Shown in pieces: positions 21,998 through 30,918 of a stretch of 40,444 bases of DNA (within the stretch, counting starts at the first letter, position 1; each line of letters starts with the position of its first letter). The stretch lies in NCBI GenBank assembly GCA_944388135.1, contig CALXHP010000075.1:1-40444 (forward strand), given 5' to 3'. Under the pieces are notes generated by a model. That model was not told where the DNA came from and searched no databases. It worked only from the letters and a program-made list of their open reading frames with translations. Both the position numbers and the translations under genes were made by a program. Source of the stretch: an uncultured Gemmiger sp. Its GTDB lineage: Bacteria > Bacillota > Clostridia > Oscillospirales > Ruminococcaceae.

Positions 21998-23155
21998 TCA
22001 GATATGCTGCAGACTCTGCAGGCCGTTGTTCAGACCATCCAACAGCGCGTCCACGTCCTCGTCTGTGTTGTCTGCGCAGAAGCTTACCCGCAGCGCCGTG
22101 CGGATGGTCCGTTCATCACAGCCCATGGCTTCCAGCGTATGGCTGGGTTCGCCCTTGTCGCAGGCGCTGCCCCCCGACACAAGCACCCCGCGGGTGTTGA
22201 GATAATTGATAAAGGTCTGGCTGTTGATGCAGCCGGTGGAGAAGTTCAGCACTTCCGGAACGGCGTCCTCGGGAGAATTGACAGTGATGCCGGGCAGTGC
22301 AGCCAGGCCGGCCCGCAGGCGATGGTTCAGGGCCTGGATCTGCCGGGTGCGGGTACGCATGGCCTGATACCCTTTGGCCGCCGCCAGGCCCAGCCCCACG
22401 ATGTAGGGGGTGTTTTCCGTGCCGGGACGCAGGCCCCGCTCCTGATGACCGCCGCAGTAGGGCGGACGCAGCGTCTGACGCTGGCTGTCCCGGATAAACA
22501 AAGCACCGATCCCCTTGGGCGCATGGATCTTATGGCCGGAAACCGCCAGGGTATCCACCCCGGCCCACTTTTGCAGGTCGATGGGAATGCGCAGCCAGGC
22601 CTGCACCGCGTCCACATGGAAATGGGTGCGGCTGTTCCGGGCCTTGATACCGGCTGCCAAGGCCCCAATGTCCTGCACGGCACCGGTCTCATTGTTCACC
22701 GCCATGCAGGATGCCAGCACCGTGTTTTTGTCCACCGCTGCCAGGAACTTGTTCACGTCCAGGTGCCCGTCCGCTTCGGGCAGGATCTCCACAACGTTGA
22801 AGCCTTCGTTTTTCAGTGCACGGGCCGCAAGCTGCACGCTGGGGTGTTCAAAACCGGACACCACTACCTTGTTGCCCCAGTGCCGCCGGGGCATGGCTGC
22901 GCCCCAAACGGCCATATTGTTGCCTTCGGTGCCGCAGCCGGTAAAGTAGATCTCATCACTGCGGCAATGCAGTGTTTTGGCGATCCGGGCACGGGCGTTT
23001 TCGATGCCGTCCTGGGCAGCCACCGCCGGGTCGTACAGGCTGCTGGGATTGGCCCACAGTTCCACCAGCGCATCGTGGATGACCTCGGTCACCGCCGGGT
23101 CGATGCGGGTGGTTGCGGCATTATCCAGATAATGAAGCTGGGGGTCGGAAAGCAT
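21998..23155 (-). CDS. nifS: Cysteine desulfurase (NifS/IscS-like)
   Basis: The 385-residue PLP enzyme takes sulfur from cysteine as a persulfide. PLP Lys209 lies in AVSGHKIHAPKG and catalytic Cys332 in SGGSACDKGEPSHTL. HYLDNAATTRIDPAV at the start is typical. Its place before thiI marks it as the dedicated sulfur donor for tRNA thiolation. There is no iscU nearby, so Fe-S assembly is probably done elsewhere. GTGAGG precedes the start. Confidence 0.95.
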   Translation of the reverse strand: MLSDPQLHYLDNAATTRIDPAVTEVIHDALVELWANPSSLYDPAVAAQDGIENARARIAKTLHCRSDEIYFTGCGTEGNNMAVWGAAMPRRHWGNKVVVSGFEHPSVQLAARALKNEGFNVVEILPEADGHLDVNKFLAAVDKNTVLASCMAVNNETGAVQDIGALAAGIKARNSRTHFHVDAVQAWLRIPIDLQKWAGVDTLAVSGHKIHAPKGIGALFIRDSQRQTLRPPYCGGHQERGLRPGTENTPYIVGLGLAAAKGYQAMRTRTRQIQALNHRLRAGLAALPGITVNSPEDAVPEVLNFSTGCINSQTFINYLNTRGVLVSGGSACDKGEPSHTLEAMGCDERTIRTALRVSFCADNTDEDVDALLDGLNNGLQSLQHI

Positions 23156-23195
23156 ACTGATTCCTCACATTTTTGCACAAAATTATACAGGATAA

Positions 23196-23224
23196 ATTAT
23201 ACACGTCCGAAGCGGGAAAAACAA
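23196..23224 (-). promoter_or_regulatory. Promoter of the nifS operon
   Basis: TTGTTT (23219-23224), a 17-base spacer and TATAAT (23196-23201) on the minus strand. A second TATAAT lies at 23182-23187. Confidence 0.6.
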
Positions 23225-23260
23225 CATCCCCCGCAAAATTTTTTCCGCTTTTTGGCAGCG

Positions 23261-23295
23261 AAAAGCCGCGGAGCAGCAAGCAGCCGTTCCGCGGC
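23261..23295 (-). terminator. Terminator of the aldo/keto reductase gene
   Basis: GCCGCGGA (23265-23272) and TCCGCGGC (23288-23295) form the stem. On the minus strand TTTTCG follows. It lies 13 bases after the stop. Confidence 0.65.
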
Positions 23296-23307
23296 AGAAA
23301 TGTACGT

Positions 23308-24321
23308 TTATTCGCCGAAATCCTGGGCAGCTTTCTTCATCATGCTGCGGATGGGCAGATTGTAGGGGCAGCGGGTCTCGCAGGCGCCGCACTCCACACA
23401 GGCACTGGCTTTCACCTTCAGGGTGGCGTAACGCTCACGGCCCCAGCCTTCCAGACCGTACCGGTTCAGGTATCCCTGGAAAAGGAACACATTGGGAATG
23501 GAGATTCCCACCGTGCAGGGCGCGCAGTAGTTGCACCGGCGGCAGAACTGGGTGCCCAGAGCATCCCGCACCTTCTGGCAGGCAGCCTGCTCCTCCTCGG
23601 TAAGGGGGGCGATATTGTCGGCGCCCTTCACGTTGCCTTCCAGCTCTTCGGGCGCGGCCATGCCGGGGATGGCCACCGTAACGTTGGGGTTGGAGAGCAC
23701 ATAGCGCAGCGCCAGACGGCCATCTTCGATGGCACCGCCTGCCAGGGGTTTCATATCGATGAAGCCCTTGCCGGCCTTGGCGCAGCGTGCGATGAGCTCG
23801 GCACCCTGCTGTTCCACAATATTGTAGGGGAACATGATGGTTTCGATCTCGGGGATGTCCAGCGCAGCCTCAAAGACAGCCGCCAGATGAGCGGTCAGAC
23901 CGATATGGCCCACCACCCCTTTGGCCTTGGCCTCCAGCAGCGCTTCCATGGAACCGCCCGGCGCCAGGATCTTCTTCAGGTCCTCCATGCTGGGGTTGTG
24001 GAACTGATACAGTTCGATGTGGTCGGTGCGCAGATTCTCCAGGCTCTTGGCCAGTTCAGACTCCATTTCGGCCTTGGTCAGGGCACGGCACTTGGTGGCC
24101 AGTACAAAGGCGTCGCGCAGGCCCAGTTCCTCCAGGGACTGGCCGATCCACCCCTCGCTGACGGTATAGGCGCGGGCCGTGTCAATATAGTTGATGCCCG
24201 CCTCGTGCGCCGCTTTCAGCAGCTCCCGGGTACCGGGCTGGTCGATACGCTGAATGGGAATGCCGCCAAAACCCAGCCGGGAAATTTTCAGGCCGGTCCG
24301 GCCCAATTCTACATATTGCAT
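23308..24321 (-). CDS. Aldo/keto reductase with C-terminal 4Fe-4S domain
   Basis: The 337-residue product has an NADPH-dependent aldo/keto reductase barrel (VELGRTGLKISRLGFGG, YIDTARAYTVSEGWIG, FVLATKCRA, and QFHNPS in place of the canonical QLH) and a C-terminal ferredoxin-like tail with CRRCNYCAPCTVGI and CVECGACETRCPYNLPI. Such fusions are common in clostridia; the substrate is unknown. The start at 24321 (MQYVELG) has AGAGGCG upstream and fits the family. The longer frame to 24390 runs through the promoter. Confidence 0.9.
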   Translation of the reverse strand: MQYVELGRTGLKISRLGFGGIPIQRIDQPGTRELLKAAHEAGINYIDTARAYTVSEGWIGQSLEELGLRDAFVLATKCRALTKAEMESELAKSLENLRTDHIELYQFHNPSMEDLKKILAPGGSMEALLEAKAKGVVGHIGLTAHLAAVFEAALDIPEIETIMFPYNIVEQQGAELIARCAKAGKGFIDMKPLAGGAIEDGRLALRYVLSNPNVTVAIPGMAAPEELEGNVKGADNIAPLTEEEQAACQKVRDALGTQFCRRCNYCAPCTVGISIPNVFLFQGYLNRYGLEGWGRERYATLKVKASACVECGACETRCPYNLPIRSMMKKAAQDFGE

Positions 24322-24361
24322 ATAAATTTCGCCTCTTTTTTGTTTTTGGAACTTCGGTTCT

Positions 24362-24370
24362 ATTATAGCA
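24362..24370 (-). promoter_or_regulatory. Extended -10 promoter of the aldo/keto reductase gene
   Basis: TATAAT (24362-24367) preceded by TGC on the minus strand. The -35 is poor. Confidence 0.45.
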
Positions 24371-24411
24371 AATCCCCTGCAAATTTCCACCCCCCTGCCC
24401 TACCTTTTGAT

Positions 24412-24440
24412 TGACAAAACGCAACCGGTGCGCTACCATT
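24412..24440 (+). promoter_or_regulatory. Promoter of proCBA
   Basis: TTGACA at about 24412-24417, a 17-base spacer and TACCAT. A better -10 (TACAAT) lies six bases further on at a wider spacing. No T-box leader fits in the short untranslated region. Confidence 0.45.
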
Positions 24441-24485
24441 ACAATAATCTTAGTATTCTACCTATTTAGATGGAGGGAAACTGCC

Positions 24486-25289
24486 ATGAAATACGGTTTT
24501 ATAGGCTGCGGGAACATGGGCGGCGCCCTGGCCCGTGCCGTCTGCAAGGGAGCCGGTGCCGGTGATGTTTTGCTTGCCAACCGCACCCCCGCCAAAGCCC
24601 AGGCTTTGGCCAATGAACTTGGCTGTGCCTGCGGCACCAACGAGCAGGTAGCCAGCATCTGCGATTTCATCTTTCTGGGGGTAAAGCCTCAGATGATGGA
24701 AGATATGCTGGATGCCCTGGCACCGGTGCTGGAATCCCGCGCCGAAAGCCGTCCCTTTGTGCTGGTCACCATGGCGGCAGGCCTTTCGATGCACCAGATC
24801 CGCCAGATGGCCGGCAGCGGCTATCCCATTATCCGCATGATGCCCAATACCCCGGTGGCATTGGGAGCCGGCATGATCCAGTACTGCTATGACGATGTGG
24901 AACCGGAGCAGCTTCAGGAATGGCTGCGCGCCATGGCCCCCGCCGGGCAGCTGGACGAAGTGCCGGAGAATCTTATTGATGCAGCCAGTGCGGTATCGGG
25001 CTGTGGCCCGGCCTGGGTCTATCAGTTCATCGAAGCCCTGGCGGACGGCGGTGTGGCTGCCGGGCTGCCCCGGGCCAAGGCCCAGGAATACGCCGCCCAG
25101 ACACTGCTGGGCAGCGCCCGCATGGTGCTGGAGAGTGGCCGGCATCCCGGCGCATTGAAAGACGATGTCTGCAGCCCGGGCGGCTCCACCATTCAGGGGG
25201 TACGCCTGCTGGAAGAGCGGGCTTTCCGCGGCGCTGTCACCGATGCGGTGCTGGCAGCTTTTGAAAAGACAAAGGAATTGGGGAAATAA
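24486..25289 (+). CDS. proC: Pyrroline-5-carboxylate reductase
   Basis: The 267-residue product makes proline from pyrroline-5-carboxylate with NAD(P)H. The Rossmann motif YGFIGCGNMGGALA opens the protein. The family phrases RMMPNTPVALGAGM, SAVSGCGPAWVYQFIEAL and LKDDVCSPGGSTIQGVRLLEE are present. The start at 24486 has GGAGGG upstream; the longer frame from 24411 begins inside the promoter. First gene of a three-gene operon in which the proB start follows by three bases. Confidence 0.95.
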   Translation: MKYGFIGCGNMGGALARAVCKGAGAGDVLLANRTPAKAQALANELGCACGTNEQVASICDFIFLGVKPQMMEDMLDALAPVLESRAESRPFVLVTMAAGLSMHQIRQMAGSGYPIIRMMPNTPVALGAGMIQYCYDDVEPEQLQEWLRAMAPAGQLDEVPENLIDAASAVSGCGPAWVYQFIEALADGGVAAGLPRAKAQEYAAQTLLGSARMVLESGRHPGALKDDVCSPGGSTIQGVRLLEERAFRGAVTDAVLAAFEKTKELGK

Positions 25290-25292
25290 CGC

Positions 25293-26069
25293 ATGCGAAT
25301 CGTTGTAAAGGTCGGCACCAGCACCATCGCCCATCCGGGCGGGCGGCTGAACATCCGCCATACCGAGGACCTGGTAAAAGTGTGGAGCGATATCAAGAAT
25401 GCCGGCCATGAGCTGATCGTCGTTTCATCGGCGGCCACCGGCCTGGGGGTAGGCAAACTGCAGATCCAAAAGCCCCAGGATATCACCACCAAACAGGCGG
25501 CCGCTGCTGTAGGCCAGTGCGAGCTGATGTACACCTATGACCGGCTGTTCAGTCAGTACAACCATACCGTGGCCCAGGTGCTGCTGACCTGGGAGGACTT
25601 TGACCACGAAAACCGCCTGCGCAACCTGTGCAGCACACTGGAACGGCTGCTGCAGCTGGGCGCCATCCCCATCATCAACGAAAACGACCCCGTGGCCATT
25701 GAAGAATATTCTCTGGGCGATAACGACACCCTGGCGGCGCTGGTGGCACAGTGCATCCACGCCGACCTGATCGTCCTGCTGTCCGACATTGACGGTCTGT
25801 ACACCGCAGACCCGCACAGTGATCCCAACGCCCGGCTGATTCCCGTGGTGGAGGAGATCACCCCTGAAATTGAACGACTGGCCGGCGGTGCCGGTTCCTC
25901 CTTGGGGACCGGCGGCATGCTGACCAAGGTGGTGGCTGCCAAGCGGGCCACCGCCGCCGGCGTAGATATGATCATTGCCAACGGAGCTCATGCAGAGATC
26001 CTGTATGACATTCTGGAAGGAAAATCCGTGGGCACCAAATTCATCGGCAAAAAGGAGGTTTTCGCATGA
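25293..26069 (+). CDS. proB: Glutamate 5-kinase without PUA domain
   Basis: The 258-residue product phosphorylates glutamate, the first step of proline synthesis. It has [17 protein letters not shown] at the start, [21 protein letters not shown] for substrate binding, and [15 protein letters not shown] for the nucleotide end. It stops after the amino-acid kinase domain, so the C-terminal PUA domain of the longer enzymes is missing; short forms are known in other bacteria. Overlaps proA by four bases (ATGA). Confidence 0.95.
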   Translation: MRIVVKVGTSTIAHPGGRLNIRHTEDLVKVWSDIKNAGHELIVVSSAATGLGVGKLQIQKPQDITTKQAAAAVGQCELMYTYDRLFSQYNHTVAQVLLTWEDFDHENRLRNLCSTLERLLQLGAIPIINENDPVAIEEYSLGDNDTLAALVAQCIHADLIVLLSDIDGLYTADPHSDPNARLIPVVEEITPEIERLAGGAGSSLGTGGMLTKVVAAKRATAAGVDMIIANGAHAEILYDILEGKSVGTKFIGKKEVFA

Positions 26070-27358
26070 CGACCCGGGAGATCCTGGAGCTGGCCCAGGG
26101 GGCACAGATGCCGCTGGCGCTGGCTGCCACCCATACCAAAAATGAAGCATTGGAAGCCATGGCCGTTGCGTTGATCGCCGCCCAGGATACCATCCTGGCC
26201 GCCAACAAGCAGGACCTGGACGCTGCGCGGGGACGGATCAGCGACGTCATGCTGGACCGTCTGGCTTTGACCCCCAGCCGGCTGACCGATATGGCCAAAG
26301 GCATGCGGGAAGTGGCCGCCCTGCCGGACCCGGTGGGGGCAGTGCTGCGCAAGATCGTACGCCCCAACGGACTGGTCATTGAAAAGACCGCCGTTCCCAT
26401 GGGGGTCATTGCCATCATCTATGAAAGCCGCCCCAACGTGACCAGCGATGCCGCTGCCCTGGCTCTGAAAGCCGGCAGTGCCTGTGTGCTGCGCTGCGGA
26501 CGGGATGCTTGGCGCAGCTGCCACGCCATTGTGGAGGCGCTGCGTGCCGGTCTGCGCAAGGTACACCTGCCGGAATGTGCGGTCAGTCTGATCGAGGACA
26601 CCAGCCACGCCAGTGCCAATGAACTGATGACCGCCGATGGTCTGGTGGATCTGCTGATTCCCCGGGGCGGCGCCGGTCTGATCCGCGCCTGTGTAGAGAA
26701 TGCCACGGTTCCCTGCATCCAGACCGGGACCGGCATCTGCCATGTCTATGTAGACGCCGCCGCCAATCTGGATATGGCCCTGCGTATTGTGGAAAACGCC
26801 AAGACCAGCCGCCCCAGTGTCTGCAATGCCGAGGAGGCTCTGCTGGTCCACCGGGATGTGGCGAAAGAGTTCCTTCCCATGCTGAAAAAGTGCCTGGTGG
26901 ACGACCGCCAGGCGGCCGGACTGACGCCCGTGGAATTGCACCTGGACCCCGCCGCGGCCGCCATCATCGACGGTGTTCCCGCTGTTCCTGCCGATTTTGA
27001 CACCGAATATCTGGACTATAAACTGAGCGTGGCGGTGGTGGCCTCTCTGGATGACGCCATCGGGCACATTGCCCGGCATTCCACCCACCACAGTGAAGCC
27101 ATCGTTACGGCCGACAAGGCTGCCGCCCAGCGCTTTGTGACCTGCGTGGACAGCGCAGCCGTCTACATCAACGCCAGCACCCGCTTCACCGACGGCGGAG
27201 AGTTCGGCCTGGGCTGTGAGATGGGGATCAGCACCCAGAAGCTTCACGCCCGCGGTCCCATGGGGCTGGCGGAGCTGTGCACCTACAAATACATCATCCA
27301 TGGCAACGGCCAGACCCGCGGCGGGGCAGCCTCCCTGCTGCAGACGCCCTGCCACTGA
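26066..27358 (+). CDS. proA: Gamma-glutamyl phosphate reductase
   Basis: The 430-residue aldehyde-dehydrogenase-like enzyme reduces glutamyl phosphate to glutamate semialdehyde. Catalytic Cys is in [33 protein letters not shown] and [25 protein letters not shown] are family signatures. AGGAGG lies upstream within proB. Last gene of the operon, with a strong terminator 12 bases on. Confidence 0.95.
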   Translation: MTTREILELAQGAQMPLALAATHTKNEALEAMAVALIAAQDTILAANKQDLDAARGRISDVMLDRLALTPSRLTDMAKGMREVAALPDPVGAVLRKIVRPNGLVIEKTAVPMGVIAIIYESRPNVTSDAAALALKAGSACVLRCGRDAWRSCHAIVEALRAGLRKVHLPECAVSLIEDTSHASANELMTADGLVDLLIPRGGAGLIRACVENATVPCIQTGTGICHVYVDAAANLDMALRIVENAKTSRPSVCNAEEALLVHRDVAKEFLPMLKKCLVDDRQAAGLTPVELHLDPAAAAIIDGVPAVPADFDTEYLDYKLSVAVVASLDDAIGHIARHSTHHSEAIVTADKAAAQRFVTCVDSAAVYINASTRFTDGGEFGLGCEMGISTQKLHARGPMGLAELCTYKYIIHGNGQTRGGAASLLQTPCH

Positions 27359-27369
27359 TTTCCTGACCA

Positions 27370-27417
27370 AAATAAAAATCCCGCAGTCATGTTAAAATGA
27401 CTGCGGGATTTTTATTT
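27370..27417 (+). terminator. Terminator of proCBA
   Basis: Perfect 21-base arms (27370-27390 and 27397-27417) with loop GTTAAA. The arms include AAAAAT and ATTTTT, so it can work on both strands. Confidence 0.92.
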
Positions 27418-27420
27418 CCA

Positions 27421-27454
27421 AAAAGCAGCGGCCCGGATTTCTCCGGGCCGCTGC
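27421..27454 (-). terminator. Terminator of the GH25 muramidase gene
   Basis: GCAGCGGCCCGG (27425-27436) and CCGGGCCGCTGC (27443-27454) with a six-base loop. On the minus strand TTTTTGG follows. Confidence 0.85.
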
Positions 27455-27467
27455 AACACTGGCGGGA

Positions 27468-29456
27468 TCAGCCGATGTTCATATCCACTGCGGTGGGAAC
27501 GCCGTTGACGCGTCCCGAACCGGTGTACTGCCAGATGTTGTACTTATAATTGAAGCTCAGGGTATCGCGGTACTGGGCGATCCAGATGTTGTACTTGCTG
27601 ATGTTGGCAAAATTCAATGCATTGTAGAACCAGCTGGCGTAAGAGTACACGCCTGCCTTGTACCCTGCATTGCGGATGGTCTCACAGAAAGCCACCGCGC
27701 AGGCTGTGCGCTGAGCAGCACTGATGGCATTGGCCCGGCCGCCTGCCACCGATTCGGTATCATAGTAGACACCCAAAGGCAGAGAGTAACCGCTGACCAG
27801 ACTCAGAACCATGCTGGCCTCTTCCACGGCTTCCGCCTCGTTGATGGCCTGGCTGTAGAAGTAAACGCCCACCTTCAACCCGGCGTTGATCGCGCCCTGG
27901 ATATTCCGGCGATAGGTGGCATCCTCCACCAGGGCACCCGTACCGTACCCGCGGTAGCCGCAGCGGATGATGGCAAAGGTGATGCCGTCGGCCTTTACGG
28001 CGTTCCAGTCGATGGTTCCCTGGAATTTGGAAACATCAATACCGCGTGCCGTACGGTTCAGTGCACCGTCTGCCCCGAAAGTATAGACATCGCCCTGAAT
28101 GACCTGGTTGCCGGTTACCGGCTCATGGGTGACAGGATCATAATAATAGGTGGCGCCGTCGATCTCCTGCCAGCCGGTATAGATGTACTCGATTTTCTCG
28201 GTGCTGGTCACAGCAAAGCCGTAGCCTGCCAATGCGCTGGCGGCAATCTCATTGGGCCAGCCCGCTGTGGGGTCGGAAGGAGTGGGCGCCGGCGTAACAA
28301 CCGGTGTGGGCACGGGGGTGGGTATCGGCGTCGGAGCAACGGTAGGAGTCGGCGTCGGTGTGGCAGTGGGGGTGGGCGTAGGCGTCACCGTGGGTGTGGG
28401 CTCAATGCTGGGCGAAGGCTCCACTGCGGGACTTTCCTGCGGAGCCGGAGTTGCCGTGGCGTCTGCCCCCTCTTCGAAAATCATGGTGCCGTCATCCGTG
28501 CGGTGAGCCATGCTCATGGTACGGCCGGTGCTGCCCAGATTCACAATAGAGTCAGCGGCACCCGGCAGCCAGACAGACATGGCACTGTAGCCGGTGTAGC
28601 CACTGTCACGCTTGGCGCCTGTCAGGGCCTTGTTGCCGTCATAGACCGGCAGGTACGGCGTCTCGCTTCCGTTGGAAAGCAACAGATGACCGCTGCTGCT
28701 GAGTTTGGCCGTGTATGTAGTGGTGCGGCCCTTTTCCTCCTTGGAACTTTCCGCATACTGTACGGTATCGGTCACCTCTTCGGCAATGGGGGCGGAGCCG
28801 GCTGTATTGACCGCCGAGTCCTCGGCACTTTCGTTGATCTGGCTGGACTGGACGATCTTGTCTTTGACAGCCTCCACATCCGCTTTGTAGATCACCTTTT
28901 CTTCTACCGTGACCGTCGTGCTTTCCGGCACAAGATACCCTTCAATGGGCTGGATCGTCACCGTATAATCCCCCGGCTCCACATCTTCGGCCAGGGCGGT
29001 GCCGGTGGCGGTATCCACCGCATACTCGGTGGTCTCTCCTTCGGAGTCGGTCAACGTAACCGTTGCCTCCACGCCGGTAAGGGGCAGCTTGCCGGTCATA
29101 TCCGTCTCGCCGTCCTCCTCGCCTGGTGTGGGAGAAGGAGTCTGTGCCGTCTCAGCGGTTTCCTCCGCCAGGGTATACAACTGCACACCCACATCCTGCT
29201 GAATCACGCTGACGTCCGCCAGCAGCTCGATCTCCGGCTCGGGGGTCGGTTCGGGAGTCGGGGTGGGCGTTGCCGCAGGCGTCGGCGTGGGCGTTGCTTC
29301 CGGTGCGGGAGCTGGTCCAAAGGAGGCCGCAAACACCCCCAGGCCGATACTGGCTGTGAGCACGACGGCCGAGCCGCCCGCCACCAGTTTGTACAGCGGC
29401 AGCCGCGCAAAGGCGTTGCCGGAGAAATACTTCATGGGATTTCGCTTATTGAACAT
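27468..29456 (-). CDS. Secreted or anchored GH25 muramidase with Pro-Thr linkers
   Basis: The 662-residue product has an N-terminal membrane segment (about 22-44), a Thr-Pro linker (54-74), a Cna-B/SpaA-like beta domain near 126-185 (ending VEPGDYTVTIQPIEGYLVPES), a region of unknown fold (190-330), a long Pro-Thr linker (345-395), one cell-wall-repeat-like stretch (TGWQEIDGATYYYDP) and a GH25 lysozyme domain (470-662). Catalytic Asp474 (RGIDVSKFQG) and the D566-x-E568 pair (YYDTES) are present. It cleaves peptidoglycan at muramic acid. The start at 29456 has GTGAGG upstream; a TTG six codons earlier is less likely. Expressed alone. Confidence 0.9.
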   Translation of the reverse strand: MFNKRNPMKYFSGNAFARLPLYKLVAGGSAVVLTASIGLGVFAASFGPAPAPEATPTPTPAATPTPTPEPTPEPEIELLADVSVIQQDVGVQLYTLAEETAETAQTPSPTPGEEDGETDMTGKLPLTGVEATVTLTDSEGETTEYAVDTATGTALAEDVEPGDYTVTIQPIEGYLVPESTTVTVEEKVIYKADVEAVKDKIVQSSQINESAEDSAVNTAGSAPIAEEVTDTVQYAESSKEEKGRTTTYTAKLSSSGHLLLSNGSETPYLPVYDGNKALTGAKRDSGYTGYSAMSVWLPGAADSIVNLGSTGRTMSMAHRTDDGTMIFEEGADATATPAPQESPAVEPSPSIEPTPTVTPTPTPTATPTPTPTVAPTPIPTPVPTPVVTPAPTPSDPTAGWPNEIAASALAGYGFAVTSTEKIEYIYTGWQEIDGATYYYDPVTHEPVTGNQVIQGDVYTFGADGALNRTARGIDVSKFQGTIDWNAVKADGITFAIIRCGYRGYGTGALVEDATYRRNIQGAINAGLKVGVYFYSQAINEAEAVEEASMVLSLVSGYSLPLGVYYDTESVAGGRANAISAAQRTACAVAFCETIRNAGYKAGVYSYASWFYNALNFANISKYNIWIAQYRDTLSFNYKYNIWQYTGSGRVNGVPTAVDMNIG

Positions 29457-29497
29457 CCTAACCTCACCGTTCAAACTTTCAGATAAATAGATAGAGA

Positions 29498-29525
29498 ACT
29501 ATAATTGCAATGATAACACAAACAA
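29498..29525 (-). promoter_or_regulatory. Promoter of the GH25 muramidase gene
   Basis: TTGTTT (29520-29525), a 16-base spacer and TATAGT (29498-29503) on the minus strand. Confidence 0.5.
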
Positions 29526-29676
29526 GACAGGGTCTGCAAGGCTTCAGAAGGCCTAAAAAGGCAAAAACACTTGTAAAATTTTGCCAATCTTCTTTCGCCG
29601 TTTTTGTTGCCTTTTTCTCGAAAAAAAGTGATTTTTTCGCTTTTTTACCTCATGTGGTGGCGCAGGAGGATGTTTT

Positions 29677-29692
29677 ATACCAGAAGTGGTAT
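29677..29692. promoter_or_regulatory. Small palindrome, possible operator
   Basis: ATACCA and TGGTAT flank GAAG. It lies about 115 bases upstream of the thiT promoter and 150 bases upstream of the muramidase promoter, too far from both for simple repression. Confidence 0.25.
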
Positions 29693-29805
29693 TGTGCACA
29701 GCGAAAGCACCCCGTGGCCTTTTGGTTTGCTTACCTTACTTATATTACTTATAAAACCGGGCCATCGGGATCAAGCGGAAAGGCTTGTAAAGTGCTTTCT
29801 GTTTC

Positions 29806-29833
29806 TTGACAAAAAGGGATTGCGGTGTATACT
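29806..29833 (+). promoter_or_regulatory. Promoter of the TPP riboswitch-thiT transcript
   Basis: TTGACA (29806-29811), a 16-base spacer and TATACT (29828-29833). Confidence 0.8.
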
Positions 29834-29845
29834 GTTACTGGACAT

Positions 29846-29947
29846 AAAAACAGGGGCGCTGAGGGGCATCCTCGGCTGAGATCGAAGCAAACTGCCGCTT
29901 CGGGTCACCTTGAACCTGATCCGGATAATGCCGGCGTAGGAAGTTTG
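29846..29947 (+). ncRNA. TPP riboswitch (THI element)
   Basis: The conserved core is clear: GGGGCGC near 29854, GGCTGAGATCG at 29874-29884, ACCTTGAACCTGATCCGGAT at 29907-29926 and AATGCCGGCGTAGGAAG up to 29943. The arm between the first two is long (TGAGGGGCATCCTC forms its own stem). TPP binding should favour the terminator that follows and so shut off thiT. Confidence 0.95.
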
Positions 29948-29970
29948 ACCCATATTGTCATACTGCGTTT

Positions 29971-29995
29971 GCGCCTGCTTTTTGCAGGCGCTTTT
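29971..29995 (+). terminator. Expression-platform terminator of the TPP riboswitch
   Basis: GCGCCTGC (29971-29978) and GCAGGCGC (29984-29991) with loop TTTTT, then TTTT. It ends about 40 bases before the thiT start. Confidence 0.85.
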
Positions 29996-30036
29996 CTTGT
30001 TTTTATGTACTATTTACTGATCCGGGAGGATTTCTT

Positions 30037-30597
30037 ATGACCAAAACCTACTCCAAAACCCGCACACTCGTGGAATGTGCCTTGATGATCGCCCTGGGCA
30101 CTGTACTGGCGAACATCAAGATCTATGAACTGCCCAACGGCGGTGCCATCACCCTGTTCAGCATGCTGCCATTTATTCTGATCTCGTTCCGGCATGGGGT
30201 CAAATGGGGGCTTTTCACCGGTTTCGTAAACAGCCTGCTGCAGATGCTGCTGGGCTTTTATGCGCCGCCGGCTTCCGGTCTGCTGCCCCTGGTGGGAATG
30301 ATCCTGCTGGACTATGTATTGGCCTTTACCCTGCTGGGGCTGGCGGGCGCCATCGCCAAGCCTTTCTCCAACCGGTCGCTGGGCGTTGCCGTGGGCACTG
30401 CCGTTGTCTGCTGGCTGCGCTTTCTGTGCAGCTTCCTGTCCGGTGTATTGATCTGGGGCAACCTGAGTGACGGCTTGCCGGCCTGGACCTACAGCCTGAC
30501 CTATAACGGAAGCTATATGCTCCCCGAAACCATCCTGACTACGGTCGCAGCGGTACTCATCTGCAAGGCCGCACCTCAGTTGTTTGACGGACAATAA
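30037..30597 (+). CDS. thiT: Thiamine-specific ECF transporter S component ThiT
   Basis: The 186-residue membrane protein has about six helices. The phrases TRTLVECALMIALGTVLANIKIYELPNGGAITLFSMLPF and LLGFYAPPASGLLP mark the ThiT (YuaJ) family, including the conserved acidic and aromatic residues that bind thiamine. It needs the shared EcfA/EcfA'/EcfT energising module, which is not in the window. The TPP riboswitch upstream confirms the substrate class. GGGAGG precedes the ATG. Confidence 0.95.
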   Translation: MTKTYSKTRTLVECALMIALGTVLANIKIYELPNGGAITLFSMLPFILISFRHGVKWGLFTGFVNSLLQMLLGFYAPPASGLLPLVGMILLDYVLAFTLLGLAGAIAKPFSNRSLGVAVGTAVVCWLRFLCSFLSGVLIWGNLSDGLPAWTYSLTYNGSYMLPETILTTVAAVLICKAAPQLFDGQ

Positions 30598-30918
30598 TTT
30601 CCTGCTGCGCTCCACCGTTTTGGTGGGGCGCTTTCGCTTTTATTTTGACTCGTTTCTTTTTTGTCTCGGTTCATGTTATAAAAATAACTTTCATTTTCTT
30701 GTTTTGATTTTTCGATTCTTTGCTTCTTTGCTCAAAAATCATCCACGTTTTAACCAGTATTTCGGCCATCATTTCGTTCTTTTGACAAATCGTCTAAAAT
30801 GGCTTTCTTTTTTGTGAAGAATGTGTTAAGATGGATTTACAAAGTGTGCGGTTATCGGAACCAGGGTAACAGCACATTCACGTTGAGGACTTCATCGACT
30901 ATTTGGAGGAATGCTTTT
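30598..30918 (+). other. Intergenic and leader region before the PTS gene
   Basis: After the thiT terminator comes an AT-rich stretch with no gene. Near 30785 a TTGACA lacks a matching -10. A weak promoter (TTCTTT, 17 bases, TAAGAT) ends near 30832. A hairpin at 30845-30876 (TGTGC-GTTA against TAAC-GCACA, one mismatch) lies in the likely leader and could be an operator or regulatory stem. I see no clear antiterminator site. Confidence 0.45.
30607..30640 (+). terminator. Terminator of thiT
   Basis: GCGCTCCACC (30607-30616) and GGTGGGGCGC (30622-30631) with one G-U pair and loop GTTTT, followed by a T-rich stretch. Confidence 0.8.

Larger units (their letters stand above)
29457..30036. other. 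Intergenic region between muramidase and thiT
   Basis: 580 bases without a gene. It holds the muramidase promoter, an AT-rich stretch (29560-29650) in which I see nothing coding, a palindrome at 29677-29692, the TPP riboswitch promoter, the riboswitch and its terminator. Confidence 0.7.

Noticed and set aside
24411-24485. T-box or other amino-acid riboswitch before proC
   Set aside because: Only about 50 bases separate the likely transcription start from the ATG, with no terminator or specifier structure.
29475-29800. Possible small genes in the AT-rich stretch before the TPP riboswitch
   Set aside because: The available frames are Phe/Lys-rich, lack ribosome binding sites and overlap regulatory elements.
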